A stretch of 45,352 nucleotides of DNA from positions 1 to 45,352 of the forward strand of contig JALXBF010000139.1 of assembly GCA_026991575.1 (NCBI GenBank), written 5' to 3'. Shown here one piece after another: positions 1 to 7,324 of this stretch (positions are counted from its first letter, which is position 1; every line of letters begins with the position of its first letter). A program made the position numbers and the translations under genes. Source of the DNA: Planctomycetota bacterium (GTDB lineage: Bacteria; Planctomycetota; Planctomycetia; JALXBF01). The notes below the pieces were generated by a model. That model was not told where the DNA came from and searched no databases. It worked only from the letters and a program-made list of their open reading frames with translations.

Positions 1-338
1 AACGGCACCGCCGGCACCCCACGCGACAACAGCTCCCGCCTCACCGACCGCCACGCCAGCGCCATGTACTCCATCATGCGACCCAGCATGTCCTGCTCCA
101 CGGTGCGGGTGAATTCAAGCACCACCACCACGTACCGACCCTCTACCTCCGCAACCCACACCAGGTCTGCCAGCCGCGATCGGTCGGCACGCCGACTCAC
201 GTGGCCTTCCGCGGCGCGATAGAGGTTCTGAATCTGCACCGGCCGGTCCCACAGGAGGCGGAAGAGGACCGAGAGCAGTTCCGTGACCACTTCGGGGTTG
301 GCGAACAACTGTCTGTAGGCTTTGTCATGCATGCCCAT
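1..338 (-). CDS. Rpn-family PD-(D/E)XK recombination-promoting nuclease/putative transposase (C-terminus off the window)
   Basis: An open frame reads from an ATG at 338 leftwards off the window edge, so only the first 112 residues are visible. The N-terminus HDKAYRQLFANPE and the later LEFTRTVEQDMLGRMMEYMAL are typical of the Rpn/PD-(D/E)XK transposase-like family. The expected catalytic positions are probably D58 (ADLVW) and E75 (VLEF). The usual E-x-Q/K reads E-F-T here, which may mean weakened catalysis; this is inference. The next Met is only two codons downstream, so the start is nearly fixed. Rpn proteins are known as DNA endonucleases that stimulate RecA-independent recombination and are common in accessory DNA. 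The gene sits beside a long gene-free stretch with repeats. The C-terminal part cannot be judged. Confidence 0.75.
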   Translation of the reverse strand, partial: MGMHDKAYRQLFANPEVVTELLSVLFRLLWDRPVQIQNLYRAAEGHVSRRADRSRLADLVWVAEVEGRYVVVVLEFTRTVEQDMLGRMMEYMALAWRSVRRELLSRGVPAVP

Positions 339-989
339 CGTCCGCCACCGTCGGTTGTCTTGTGACAGTGACTTGTAGCCGTATCGCAGACTCCTGCTGG
401 TGACCTGGTCGGTGCAGCCGTGGCTACGGTTGGCCGGCCGCAGGCGGCCCTGTTCCCGCGCCCGGTGTACAGTTGGGCGTGGGGCGGGGTTGGTGGTTGT
501 CATGGTGGACGCTTATGGCACATGCCGTGCCGAAGCGGCCGGCTGGTGTGCGGTCTAGCCACATGTCTTGACAAGACAATACCTTATGTTGAGCACCGTG
601 AGGGCGCTAGTCGGCAAATGAGGGTCTGCGCGCGCCGCGCGCGCGGCGCTGGTCGGACAGGCTCCGGCTCGGTTGTGCTGCGTAGGCACGGGACAGCGGG
701 CGGCTGGGCTGGTGGGCGGATCATTTCAATCGGCCGATGTTTCTTCTGGGGGGTCGGTTCGACCGGATGCCCTACCCAGGGCGGGTGGGCGCCGCCGGAG
801 AGGATCTGAGGCTATGGGGAATACGGATACAGCCGATGGAAGAGGTGAATCCTACGCGGGGCATGAGGGGGCGTTTGACTTTTTGCAGCATGCCAGGTGC
901 GGACCCGGTCGTTGGGATTGGCGTCGAGCCAACGGCCGCGTTGTGCCCGGCGTGGTGTTGGTGGCGGGCGAAGCGGGCGTCCGGCGGAT

Positions 990-1054
990 CGGGCAGAGTG
1001 CTTCAAGCGAGGGCCAACCTGCTTCGAATGGACGGGCAGGCTGCTTCGCACCGG
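990..1054 (+). repeat. Imperfect 22-bp tandem repeat array (3 units)
   Basis: Units at 990-1011, 1012-1032 and 1033-1054 share a pattern close to CGGGCAG.CTGCTTC followed by a purine-rich half. The same unit occurs four times at 6227-6315. In both places the array is followed directly by a run of seven G and a hairpin. There are no unique spacers between units, so this is not a CRISPR. Confidence 0.55.
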
Positions 1055-1236
1055 CAAGGGGGGGCATGCTGGCCCCCCGCGTGTGCGTCGAACGCCCGCT
1101 CAGCGCGGTGCAAGTCCTCGCCGGGGGTTGGCATGAATCTTGTAGCCGAGGATAACTGCGTGCCTGCGAGGGGCCGTCGAGAGCAACAACCCCGCCGAGG
1201 GGATCGGTGAATCAACCCAGCAGCTTGCGTGAATGG

Positions 1237-1267
1237 GCGGCAGGGGGGCTTTATGCTCCCCTGCCGC
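1237..1267. repeat. Strong GC hairpin within repeat copy 1
   Basis: GCGGCAGGGG at 1237-1246 pairs perfectly with CCCCTGCCGC at 1258-1267. Three further inner pairs (one a G-T wobble) leave a TTTAT loop, giving about 13 bp of stem. No T-run follows on either strand, so it is not a canonical terminator. A similar hairpin lies at 6319-6338, where the loop side reads CTTCATG instead of CTTTATG, and another at 9196-9224. Confidence 0.6.
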
Positions 1268-1316
1268 AAGGTTGATGGGTAGCGCCGGCGCATCCCCAAG
1301 AAGTTCCTTCGCCGCC

Positions 1317-1350
1317 GAGCCGCGGGCAGGATCGATCCCGCCCGCGGCTC
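1317..1350. repeat. Inverted repeat with 11-bp arms
   Basis: GAGCCGCGGGC (1317-1327) and GCCCGCGGCTC (1340-1350) are perfect reverse complements around a 12-base centre that is itself partly self-complementary (GGATCGATCC). The equivalent place in repeat copy 2 also has an inverted repeat (GCGCCCGCGG at 6358-6367 with CCGCGGGCGC at 6397-6406). Structure is therefore kept while sequence is not. Confidence 0.5.
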
Positions 1351-1469
1351 GGGTCGTGGGATTTACTGGGGCCGGTGGTGAGGTCCCAGCCTGGTGTGGG
1401 TTGTTGAGCCTGGGGGCAGCCCACACGGAAGGTCAGTTGGTCCTCTTTGAGGTAAGACCGACGACCGGA

Positions 1470-1502
1470 GAGTCGGATGCGGGAGAACCGAGCGTCCGGT
1501 TC
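1470..1502 (+). ncRNA. Group II intron domain V-like hairpin (probable remnant)
   Basis: The 33 bases begin GAGTCGGATGCGG, have a GAGAA loop region and end CGTCCGGTTC. They follow the layout of bacterial group II intron domain V: a lower stem starting with the AGC-like triad (here AGT), an upper stem, and a bulge before the return strand. Two bases in the upper return strand (AG where CA is usual) weaken the stem. It is followed by a G-rich stretch that could be the domain V/VI linker and by a possible weak domain VI hairpin. No reverse transcriptase frame is present upstream. A decayed or ORF-less intron is my inference; a chance match is possible. Confidence 0.45.
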
Positions 1503-1722
1503 CGAGGGGGAGGGCCCTGGGCAACTGAGGCTTGGTACCCGTATCCCGTCGAAACAAGCAGGCCTATCTACCAGCCTCGAACCGCTCGAAGTGGTCCGCT
1601 GGCACGGCGAGCGTCTCCGTCAACGTATCGGCGGCACACAGAGCGAGCGACTGACCGGTGACCTGGGGGCAGATGCTGAAATGGGCCCTTGGGGTACCGG
1701 TAGCGTGGCTGCGTTGGATCGA

Positions 1723-2886
1723 TCACGCTCGTGCCCGGCGCAGGTACAGTCCCAGGCTCAGCCAGAGCGTGCCGACGGCTGCTATTGCCACGATGATCCA
1801 CGCCCGCTGCTGAGTCTTGGACGGTGCGGCAAGGTCGGCCTCGGTCGGCTGCTGATCAAGCGCTTCGGGTCCCACCTGGGGCGCTGCGCCGATGCTACCC
1901 TGAGGGAGCAACGCGACCGATGACCCGCCAGGTTCCGCAACCTCGACGGGTGGAGTTTGCGGACCCGCGGCGTCCTCCGGGGGTTCGATGCGAAAGTCAT
2001 CGTCCTCGAACCCCACGTTGACGCGAATGGAGTTGCCGATGACCACCAGGCGGAATTTGGAAACGATGGTCCTGGTCACCGTGCCGGTGCGGTACTCGTG
2101 CGTTTCGTCGATGACCCACTCGGCCGGGAACCACAGCTCGGACCGGTTGTCGCTCCACGTGACGCGATGTGCTTTCTTGATTTCCGCAGCCGCGAGCCAC
2201 TGCTTGGGCGGTTCTCGTCCCCCGTCGTGAACGGCCACTGCGGTGCGCAGTGCCAGCGCGCGGTCAACATCCAGCCAAACGTGCAATCCCAATAGACTGG
2301 GACCCCGCCCATCAGACTCCATGTACTCCGTCAACAGCTTGCCGAGGAATCTGCGGTCATAGATGGCGATGTGGGCGCATCGCGTACCCCCGAACCCAAG
2401 TGCGCCACCGACGTGTTCCCACCCGACGAGTTCGACAGCGTAATCAACCGGCCGGGCTGCCGCTACAAAATGCATGAGTGGACTGCAAAAACCGCTGCAT
2501 CCAATCTCATGTGCGGTACCCGACACGTAAGTCCGCTGCCGCCTGCCGCCTACGGTGCGCAAGCTGAGTATCGTCTCACTCCTGCCGAGCACGGCACGGT
2601 CCTGGAGTCGCTCGTGTGTGCCTCCCACGATGTGTGTTGTCATGCGATACGACCCGTCCAGAAAACGAAACTTCATGGTGCCCGATTGCGTTGTCACTTC
2701 GCTGTCGGTCCCGCCACCTATCGAGGCGTCGAAGTCGAACTGGACATCCTTCAAGTCGGCATAGCGCGTACGTAACGCTTCCATCAGGGCTTTGCCCTGT
2801 TCAAAACGCTCGCGTACCGATACCTGAGCGAATGCTAAGGTGCTAGCGTACACAACCAGAGCAGCCGACCACGCTGTCACTCCCAT
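1723..2886 (-). CDS. Exported LolA-like protein with C-terminal membrane anchor
   Basis: 387 residues. An ATG eight codons upstream (2910) exists, but the start at 2886 has a good ribosome site (GGGGAGGGTGAAG) and puts the signal sequence (GVTAWSAALVVYASTLAFA) at the very N-terminus. The mature part begins with a helix (RERFEQGKALMEALRTRYADLKDVQFDF) followed by alternating beta segments, the layout of LolA/LolB-like outer membrane lipoprotein carrier folds seen in many planctomycete secreted proteins. A Pro/Gly-rich linker leads to one C-terminal transmembrane helix (AWIIVAIAAVGTLWLSLGLY) with an RRARA end, so it is probably anchored with the bulk outside the cytoplasm. It is the last gene of a minus-strand set of exported proteins. 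I do not recognise a specific function. Confidence 0.6.
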   Translation of the reverse strand: MGVTAWSAALVVYASTLAFAQVSVRERFEQGKALMEALRTRYADLKDVQFDFDASIGGGTDSEVTTQSGTMKFRFLDGSYRMTTHIVGGTHERLQDRAVLGRSETILSLRTVGGRRQRTYVSGTAHEIGCSGFCSPLMHFVAAARPVDYAVELVGWEHVGGALGFGGTRCAHIAIYDRRFLGKLLTEYMESDGRGPSLLGLHVWLDVDRALALRTAVAVHDGGREPPKQWLAAAEIKKAHRVTWSDNRSELWFPAEWVIDETHEYRTGTVTRTIVSKFRLVVIGNSIRVNVGFEDDDFRIEPPEDAAGPQTPPVEVAEPGGSSVALLPQGSIGAAPQVGPEALDQQPTEADLAAPSKTQQRAWIIVAIAAVGTLWLSLGLYLRRARA

Positions 2887-3045
2887 GTCTTCACCCTCCC
2901 CTTGTGTCACACATCACCGAGGTCGTGCCGCAAGGCGTCGGAAGGCGTACCTCGAACGGACGCCAGAGGCGCGCCGCTGTACCGAAGTGTTCCTCCACCT
3001 TCGGCGACTCAATGACCAAGCTCGATTATTTCAGGTCAGGATCGT

Positions 3046-3447
3046 CTATGGGTCAACCACTGGCTGTGCGTCCGCGAGCGTCAGGTCACTACACTGGCTT
3101 TGACCAGGGACCACCGCGACGCACACGTTGTTGAAGCACGCCCCCGTCATCACCACGCCGCAGTCGAAGGTACCAACCACGATGTAGCCTTGTCCGTTAC
3201 CGGACAGATCGGCGACGAAGCGCGTTCCGGAGCTATACTGGCACTTCTGGCAAAGAGTACCTGGCGGCGTATTCGGGCCGCACGCGCCGGTAAAGCCGTT
3301 CTGCAAGTCGCACGTGGCCGTTGCCATACCAATGAATGTGTCGGCCAAAGCGGGACTTGCGCGGTGCAAGCGCTGCAGAACAAACCAAGCCAGCACAGCT
3401 CCGAGACTGACGGCAATGACAATCGAAATACGTGTCGCGCGAGTCAT
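3046..3447 (-). CDS. Small secreted or anchored cysteine-rich protein, function unknown
   Basis: 133 residues from the ATG at 3447, which has GTGGGAGGT as ribosome site; a longer frame up to 3540 lacks one. One hydrophobic segment (ISIVIAVSLGAVLAWFVL) acts as signal or anchor. The remaining roughly 100 residues carry eight cysteines, including CQKC and a final CSD, with few charged residues, which suggests disulfide bonds in an extracytoplasmic location. It lies 111 bases after the prepilin-like gene and 159 before the LolA-like gene, on the same strand. I recognise no family. Confidence 0.6.
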   Translation of the reverse strand: MTRATRISIVIAVSLGAVLAWFVLQRLHRASPALADTFIGMATATCDLQNGFTGACGPNTPPGTLCQKCQYSSGTRFVADLSGNGQGYIVVGTFDCGVVMTGACFNNVCVAVVPGQSQCSDLTLADAQPVVDP

Positions 3448-3558
3448 AGCGTACCTCCCACAAACCTTGGGACGCGAATCGGCATCTACAAGCCTTCCAC
3501 TACGCAGCACAAACGCTTGTTTACCAGTCCAACGATGCACGGACGGCCACGCAGCTTC

Positions 3559-4629
3559 TCAGAAGCCGTCTTCAATCGGTTCGCCGCCATCTCTGGTGCC
3601 CAGGGCACGCCACAGAGACAATTCGACGGAATCGCTCACAAACCGAACGTGCCCGTCTGCGAAAGCCACGTTCACACCGCCCGGATGCATACTCCGCGCG
3701 CTGACCGCCCCCCAGTGATCGGCGGTCAAGCAGTCGATGACCGCTGAATTTGGCGGCAGCACGTGGTTGTACAGCGTGTAGTACGGTCCGGTCAGCAGCC
3801 AGAACCGACCGGCGTAACCAAACGATGGCCGAGGCCCAGACCTGGTCAAGTGCGCGCAGATCGCCGTGTACTGATCCGTGCGATTCGGCGGAGGCACCAT
3901 CGAGAAGCGGTGGATTGCCCGGCGAGCACGACGATCCGCATCCGAGCGTGTTCCCACCAGGCGTTCGGACAGCGCGGCCGTCTGGGTCAGGCCATCGGCA
4001 ATGTGCGACGGCGAAATGGCCGGTGTCCGAAACACGCCGTGCCCGCTGTCTGGCCAGCCACGCCGAGTCGGAAGCGGGTCCAGCACGCCCGTGCTACCAC
4101 GGTACGAGCAGTAACCTCCTTCACGGGCCGCCTGATCGGCCGGACAGAGAAAAATCCCGACCGTTGTGTGGATCACCGTCCAGTTGGCTATGACGCCGTA
4201 CCCGGCGCCCTCAACATCGTTGACGCCGTCGACCGAAAAGTTGATCGCCTGATACAGATCGCTGCGTCCAAGAAACGGAAGTAGATGGCACAGAAACGAG
4301 AAGTTCCGGCGACCGGCAAGAACAGTCTGTCCGATATTGATCTCTCGGTGCCAGCTTGTGTTGAGAGGAGGATAGACCCGATGGGCATCAGTGTACTGCT
4401 GAAGACTCAGGGCAATCTGCCTCAGGTACTGCTGGCACGCCGTGCGGCGTGCGGCTGAACGGGCTCGCTGTAGAGCCGGCGTCAGAATGCTGAGCAGAAT
4501 CACAATGATCCCGACCACGGTCAGCAGCTCAGCAAGCGCCAAGCCCTTCGGCGTACGCAGGCGATTGGCTGATACGATGCCCTCTGTCGACTGTTGCCAC
4601 CTGTTAGGGACCTGGACTGGCTGGCACAT
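3559..4629 (-). CDS. Prepilin-like protein with H-X9-DG C-terminal motif (DUF1559 type)
   Basis: 356 residues. After a basic leader ending RTPKG comes the type IV prepilin segment LALAELLTVVGIIVILLSI. This fits cleavage after Gly with E at position 5 of the mature chain. The helix continues amphipathically (LQRARSAARRTACQQYLRQIALSLQQYTDAH). The C-terminus has HPGGVNVAFADGHVRF, the H-X9-DG motif that marks this very expanded planctomycete family. The role of the family is not settled; a pseudopilin or surface-associated role is inferred. The start at 4629 overlaps the end of the upstream DUF1573 gene by 26 bases and has GGAG upstream, suggesting coupled translation. Confidence 0.85.
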   Translation of the reverse strand: MCQPVQVPNRWQQSTEGIVSANRLRTPKGLALAELLTVVGIIVILLSILTPALQRARSAARRTACQQYLRQIALSLQQYTDAHRVYPPLNTSWHREINIGQTVLAGRRNFSFLCHLLPFLGRSDLYQAINFSVDGVNDVEGAGYGVIANWTVIHTTVGIFLCPADQAAREGGYCSYRGSTGVLDPLPTRRGWPDSGHGVFRTPAISPSHIADGLTQTAALSERLVGTRSDADRRARRAIHRFSMVPPPNRTDQYTAICAHLTRSGPRPSFGYAGRFWLLTGPYYTLYNHVLPPNSAVIDCLTADHWGAVSARSMHPGGVNVAFADGHVRFVSDSVELSLWRALGTRDGGEPIEDGF

Positions 4630-5761
4630 TGCTCAAAGCTCCATCACTTTCCGCAACGCGGCTACGCCCGGTGATGAGAATCGGAAACGTTGCTTCCGTC
4701 TGCGGCACCCCCTGCAACTTGAAACGAACGGTCTGAAGCGGCGCGGCGATCTGGGTACAGTGGATGATGAGGGTAACGTCCCAGCGCGATTCGCGCGCCC
4801 GCTCGATCGTTGCGGTCATACCGGTCGGCTCCTCAGCGCTTGTGATATCAAATGGCCTGCCTGTGTTTGCCTCCAGTGCGACGCGGACCATGTGTCCGGG
4901 GCAAGACCCCTGCGTGCTGGGACATCCGGGGACGACCGCACTGGGCGGCCTTGCCCGAACTAAGGGCTGAGCAACGACGGTAACGACGGCGCTGTCGGCG
5001 CGATCTGCGGCGGCAACCTCAACCGGAACGCCGTACGTTCCGGGTGTAGTGGGCACCCGGACCACGGTGCGTACGGGCCATCTCAGCTCAACCAGATCGC
5101 CCGTAGTGGACGACGTAGCCGGCCCGGCGAGCGCTAAGGTCAGCATGTTGTCGGCAACGCGAACCTCCGGAGGTGACGGAGACGGCGCACGCTCTTGTTT
5201 GGCCCGTCGCACGACAAGCCAACCGTTGACCACGAGTCGCTCACCGGTGGTTCCTTCAATGAGTGGCTGTGCACCGGCCCTGTCCTGTGAGTCGAGGACA
5301 AGTTCCAGTGCGGGCACCACTCTCCCGTCAAAAAAGACCCGACGGCGCACAACGCCGCTAGCGCCCGTGCCCTGAAGCTCAAGGAGGGCCCACCCGGAGA
5401 GGTCTTGGGCGTCAGTGGGAACGGCGACCTGGAAAGCCAACCTCTCAGTTGCGTGGGGAGGGACACGAACTGTACCGCGGAGCGCACGAACGCAGCAGGG
5501 CGAACTGGTTGCAATGACTCGGACGCTTACGACCGACAGGCTCTGATTTGTCACCGGGACGTGTGCCACCACTGAACGCGGCCCACCTGCCAATACCGTG
5601 CCCACGTGCACAACGTCCGGAATCGCCGCTTTCGGGACGGTGTCCTGTTGCAGTGGGCCACTGGAGCCGCTGCATCCGGCAACCGCGCTGGCCAGACCCA
5701 CCACGTGCGCCAGCAGCCAAGTCACCTCCCATTGCCAGGTAGGACGTGAACGTGCCGCCAT
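4604..5761 (-). CDS. DUF1573-type lipoprotein
   Basis: 385 residues. The start at 5761 is chosen because GGAGGGGAAGTG lies just upstream and the signal peptide then begins properly. The frame extends to 5932 but the extra part is basic and has no ribosome site. The lipobox is ASAVAGC. Two DUF1573-like beta-sandwich domains are suggested. The first is VVHVGTVLAGGP to SSPCCVRALRG, with the SPCC in place of the common SCGCT; the second repeats VRVPPHATERLAF and ends with a similar strand pattern. DUF1573 proteins are extracytoplasmic with unknown biochemical role. It heads the four-gene minus-strand set and has a promoter-like sequence 22 bases upstream. Confidence 0.7.
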   Translation of the reverse strand: MAARSRPTWQWEVTWLLAHVVGLASAVAGCSGSSGPLQQDTVPKAAIPDVVHVGTVLAGGPRSVVAHVPVTNQSLSVVSVRVIATSSPCCVRALRGTVRVPPHATERLAFQVAVPTDAQDLSGWALLELQGTGASGVVRRRVFFDGRVVPALELVLDSQDRAGAQPLIEGTTGERLVVNGWLVVRRAKQERAPSPSPPEVRVADNMLTLALAGPATSSTTGDLVELRWPVRTVVRVPTTPGTYGVPVEVAAADRADSAVVTVVAQPLVRARPPSAVVPGCPSTQGSCPGHMVRVALEANTGRPFDITSAEEPTGMTATIERARESRWDVTLIIHCTQIAAPLQTVRFKLQGVPQTEATFPILITGRSRVAESDGALSNVPASPGP

Positions 5762-5782
5762 CACTTCCCCTCCACCGTTGGC

Positions 5783-5811
5783 ACCGTACCCCATGATAGT
5801 GTGTGTGTCAA
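5783..5811 (-). promoter_or_regulatory. Candidate sigma70-type promoter of the exported-protein set
   Basis: Reading the minus strand, TTGACA (5811-5806), a 17-base spacer and TACGGT (5788-5783) precede the DUF1573 start at 5761. The -35 is perfect but the -10 matches only half the consensus. Transcription would start near 5776, leaving a short leader that just contains the ribosome site. Confidence 0.4.
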
Positions 5812-6180
5812 CCTCCCATCGCGGCTGCACATAATGGTGCTTCTTGCGAGAATTCAGTACGTGGGATCGTCGCGTGTGGGCCCCGTCCGATTCCTTTTCG
5901 CTGGCCCAACCGGGCCGTGCATCGCCTGGCAAGGACTGAACCGGGGACGATCGGTACGCACGGCGTGTTTGGATGCACTCGATCCGGCTTACTTACATCC
6001 GGCAGCGATGGAACCGAGCCGCCGAGGCTTCACCGCAGCAGTGCGCCGAAGTGCTGAACCAGCGGCGCGGTGGTCAACCGGCTAGGCATCCCTCCCGCTC
6101 GGGAGCGTTTCAGCATTTGGAGCACATCGGGTGGGGCGGGGCGGTGGTTCGCCGTCGCGCTGTGCCCCCGCTCGACCTGA

Positions 6181-6406
6181 TGTCCGGTGCGGTGGTGGTG
6201 GTAGGCGAAGCGAGAGCCGGACGGATCGGGCAGCCTACTTTGAACGGACGGGCGGCTTACTTCAAACGGGCCGATGGGGTAACCTACAGCGACCGGGCAG
6301 CCTGCTTCAAACGGTTAGGGGGGGCTTCATGTCCCCCCGCCGGAGGTTGATTGCATAGCGCCCGCGGTATCCTCGGAGTTTTCTTCTGCCCCGCTGCCGC
6401 GGGCGC
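6181..6406 (+). repeat. Dispersed non-coding repeat, copy 2
   Basis: Positions 6181-6233 match 944-996 at roughly 79 percent by hand alignment. A tandem array follows (6227-6315), then a hairpin of six G-C pairs (6319-6324 with 6333-6338, loop CTTCATGT). Positions 6346-6386 match 1271-1310, and a 10-bp-arm inverted repeat lies at 6358-6406. The module order equals copy 1 minus the part between its two hairpins. Confidence 0.6.
6227..6315 (+). repeat. Imperfect 22-bp tandem repeat array (4 units)
   Basis: Units lie at 6227-6248, 6249-6270, 6271-6293 and 6294-6315. The first, second and fourth follow CGGGC.GCCT.CTT..AACGG and the third has diverged. The array ends directly at the poly-G hairpin, as in copy 1. 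Confidence 0.55.
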
Positions 6407-6799
6407 TAACCGCGGCGGCAGGGCAGCGCGCGGGAACCGTGCCGTGGACGAAACCTCCCGCGGCACGGCCGACAGACACGTTGTTTCGATCAGCCGCGCG
6501 TTTCAAGCAAGCCGGCGGGTGCCGGGCGCAAAGCTCGCCCACCTGCCGGTCGAAGCAGGCTACCGGTTTCATCAACCAGCTTTCCTGGGACCACCTCATC
6601 GTCGTGGCGAGTGTGTCCAGCACCGTATTACGAGCACGGGCGGCATGCTCCCCCGGCCGAGCGCACAAACAACGCTGAATCGGACCTACCGGACGCACGT
6701 GTGGCTCGGTGACGGAACCACTTCACGGCGAGCCGCCGGTTGTCGTTGATCCCTCCGGCTCAGGCCTCAGCGTCGAGCAACGACTCGGAGCGGACCAAA

Positions 6800-6825
6800 C
6801 CAAGCGGCACGCCTTTCCGGCTTGG
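6800..6825 (-). terminator. Possible terminator of the ATPase/PIN-like pair
   Basis: On the minus strand, CCAAGCCGG, a 9-base loop and CCGCTTGG form a stem of eight pairs with one bulge, followed by TTTGG, about 25 bases after the stop codon at 6850. The T-run is short, so termination may be weak. Confidence 0.4.
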
Positions 6826-6849
6826 CCATCTCAGTCTGCCTCGTAGCTG

Positions 6850-7320
6850 TCACGCTTTGTCTTGACCGCGCGTGTACCACGATACGAAGCGGTCTCTGTG
6901 CCAGCAGCGGAGCTCATAGCCAGACAATGCCCTGATCAGGGGATGGTCGGTCGTAACGAGCAGCGATGCTCCGCTAGCCAGGTACGACCGGACGAGATAC
7001 CAGTCGTCAGGCTTTATCTTGGCGTACAGTTCCTCCGGCATCGGATGCAGCTCGTGGTCACGAAGGAGATGGCACTCATCGCAGTTCTCGATGAATTGCG
7101 TCCGAAACATCTTCACAATTGCACGTCGCGGATCCCCCGATGGCGCGTCCTTCGCCATGCGGTAGAACTTCCTTAGAAACGGGCTACCTGAGACGGCCAC
7201 TAATTGGTCGCATCTCTCGACGAGGGTTGCCAGTACGCGCACGGATTCCCTTTGTGCCCCCTCCCCGTGTTCTCCCCAAAGATCGGCCCACAGCCATTCG
7301 TCGAGGACGAAGCGCGCCAT
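6850..7320 (-). CDS. PIN-like domain protein paired with an AAA ATPase
   Basis: 156 residues from the ATG at 7320, five bases past the end of the ATPase gene, so the two are almost certainly translated together. The N-terminus MARFVLDEWLWADL fits the first PIN strand with its Asp. The C-terminal part KPDDWYLVRSYLASGASLLV runs into TTDHPLIRAL, as in the PIN pattern of acidic residue, helix, strand and TxD. Asp5, the acidic group ENCDE in the middle, and the two later Asp positions are candidate metal ligands. PIN domains are usually RNases (VapC-like), but I see no classical VapC N-terminus, so a divergent PIN-like nuclease is inferred. No antitoxin-like gene is adjacent; the partner is the ATPase. 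Alternative: an uncharacterised accessory subunit of an ATPase-driven defence complex. Confidence 0.55.
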   Translation of the reverse strand: MARFVLDEWLWADLWGEHGEGAQRESVRVLATLVERCDQLVAVSGSPFLRKFYRMAKDAPSGDPRRAIVKMFRTQFIENCDECHLLRDHELHPMPEELYAKIKPDDWYLVRSYLASGASLLVTTDHPLIRALSGYELRCWHRDRFVSWYTRGQDKA

Positions 7321-7324
7321 CGAA

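Larger units (their letters stand above)
944..1350 (+). repeat. Dispersed non-coding repeat, copy 1
   Basis: Three blocks here recur elsewhere in the window. Positions 944-996 align without gaps to 6181-6233 with about 11 mismatches in 53. Positions 1271-1310 align to 6346-6386, starting GTTGAT and sharing TAGCGCC. Positions 1214-1249 align to 9171-9206 with about 7 mismatches in 36. Between the blocks are a tandem array and GC hairpins. The order of modules in copy 2 is as if the segment between the two hairpins of copy 1 had been deleted. The alignments were made by hand. Outer boundaries and strand are not known. Confidence 0.6.
339..1722. other. Gene-poor stretch with repeat copy 1 and an intron-like hairpin
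   Basis: I see no convincing protein gene here. The open frames on both strands are short, overlap each other and are rich in Arg, Gly and Pro, as expected by chance in GC-rich DNA. The stretch holds a perfect odd palindrome TGTCTTG-A-CAAGACA (564-578), a block shared with a later gap (944-996), a 22-bp imperfect tandem array (990-1054), several strong hairpins (1058-1078, 1237-1267, 1317-1350) and a domain V-like hairpin (1470-1502). The density of structured, repeated sequence suggests decayed mobile or structured-RNA sequence rather than a lost operon. Confidence 0.6.
5812..6849. other. Gene-poor stretch with repeat copy 2
   Basis: No supportable gene. It contains a 17-base block GGCAAGGACTGAACCGG (5928-5944), found again with one change at 9039-9055. 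It also holds the copy 2 repeat (6181-6406), a short segment CGCACGTGTGGCTC (6694-6707) resembling the 3' half of a group II domain V, and a terminator-like hairpin for the PIN-like gene near its right end. Confidence 0.55.

Noticed and set aside
990-1054. Short repeats that could be read as a CRISPR array
   Set aside because: Units follow each other directly without unique spacers, are imperfect, and no cas genes are present.
339-1722. Possible tRNA genes in the gene-poor gaps
   Set aside because: No stretch with a proper T-loop (GTTCGA-type) paired with an acceptor stem and D-loop at the right distances was found.
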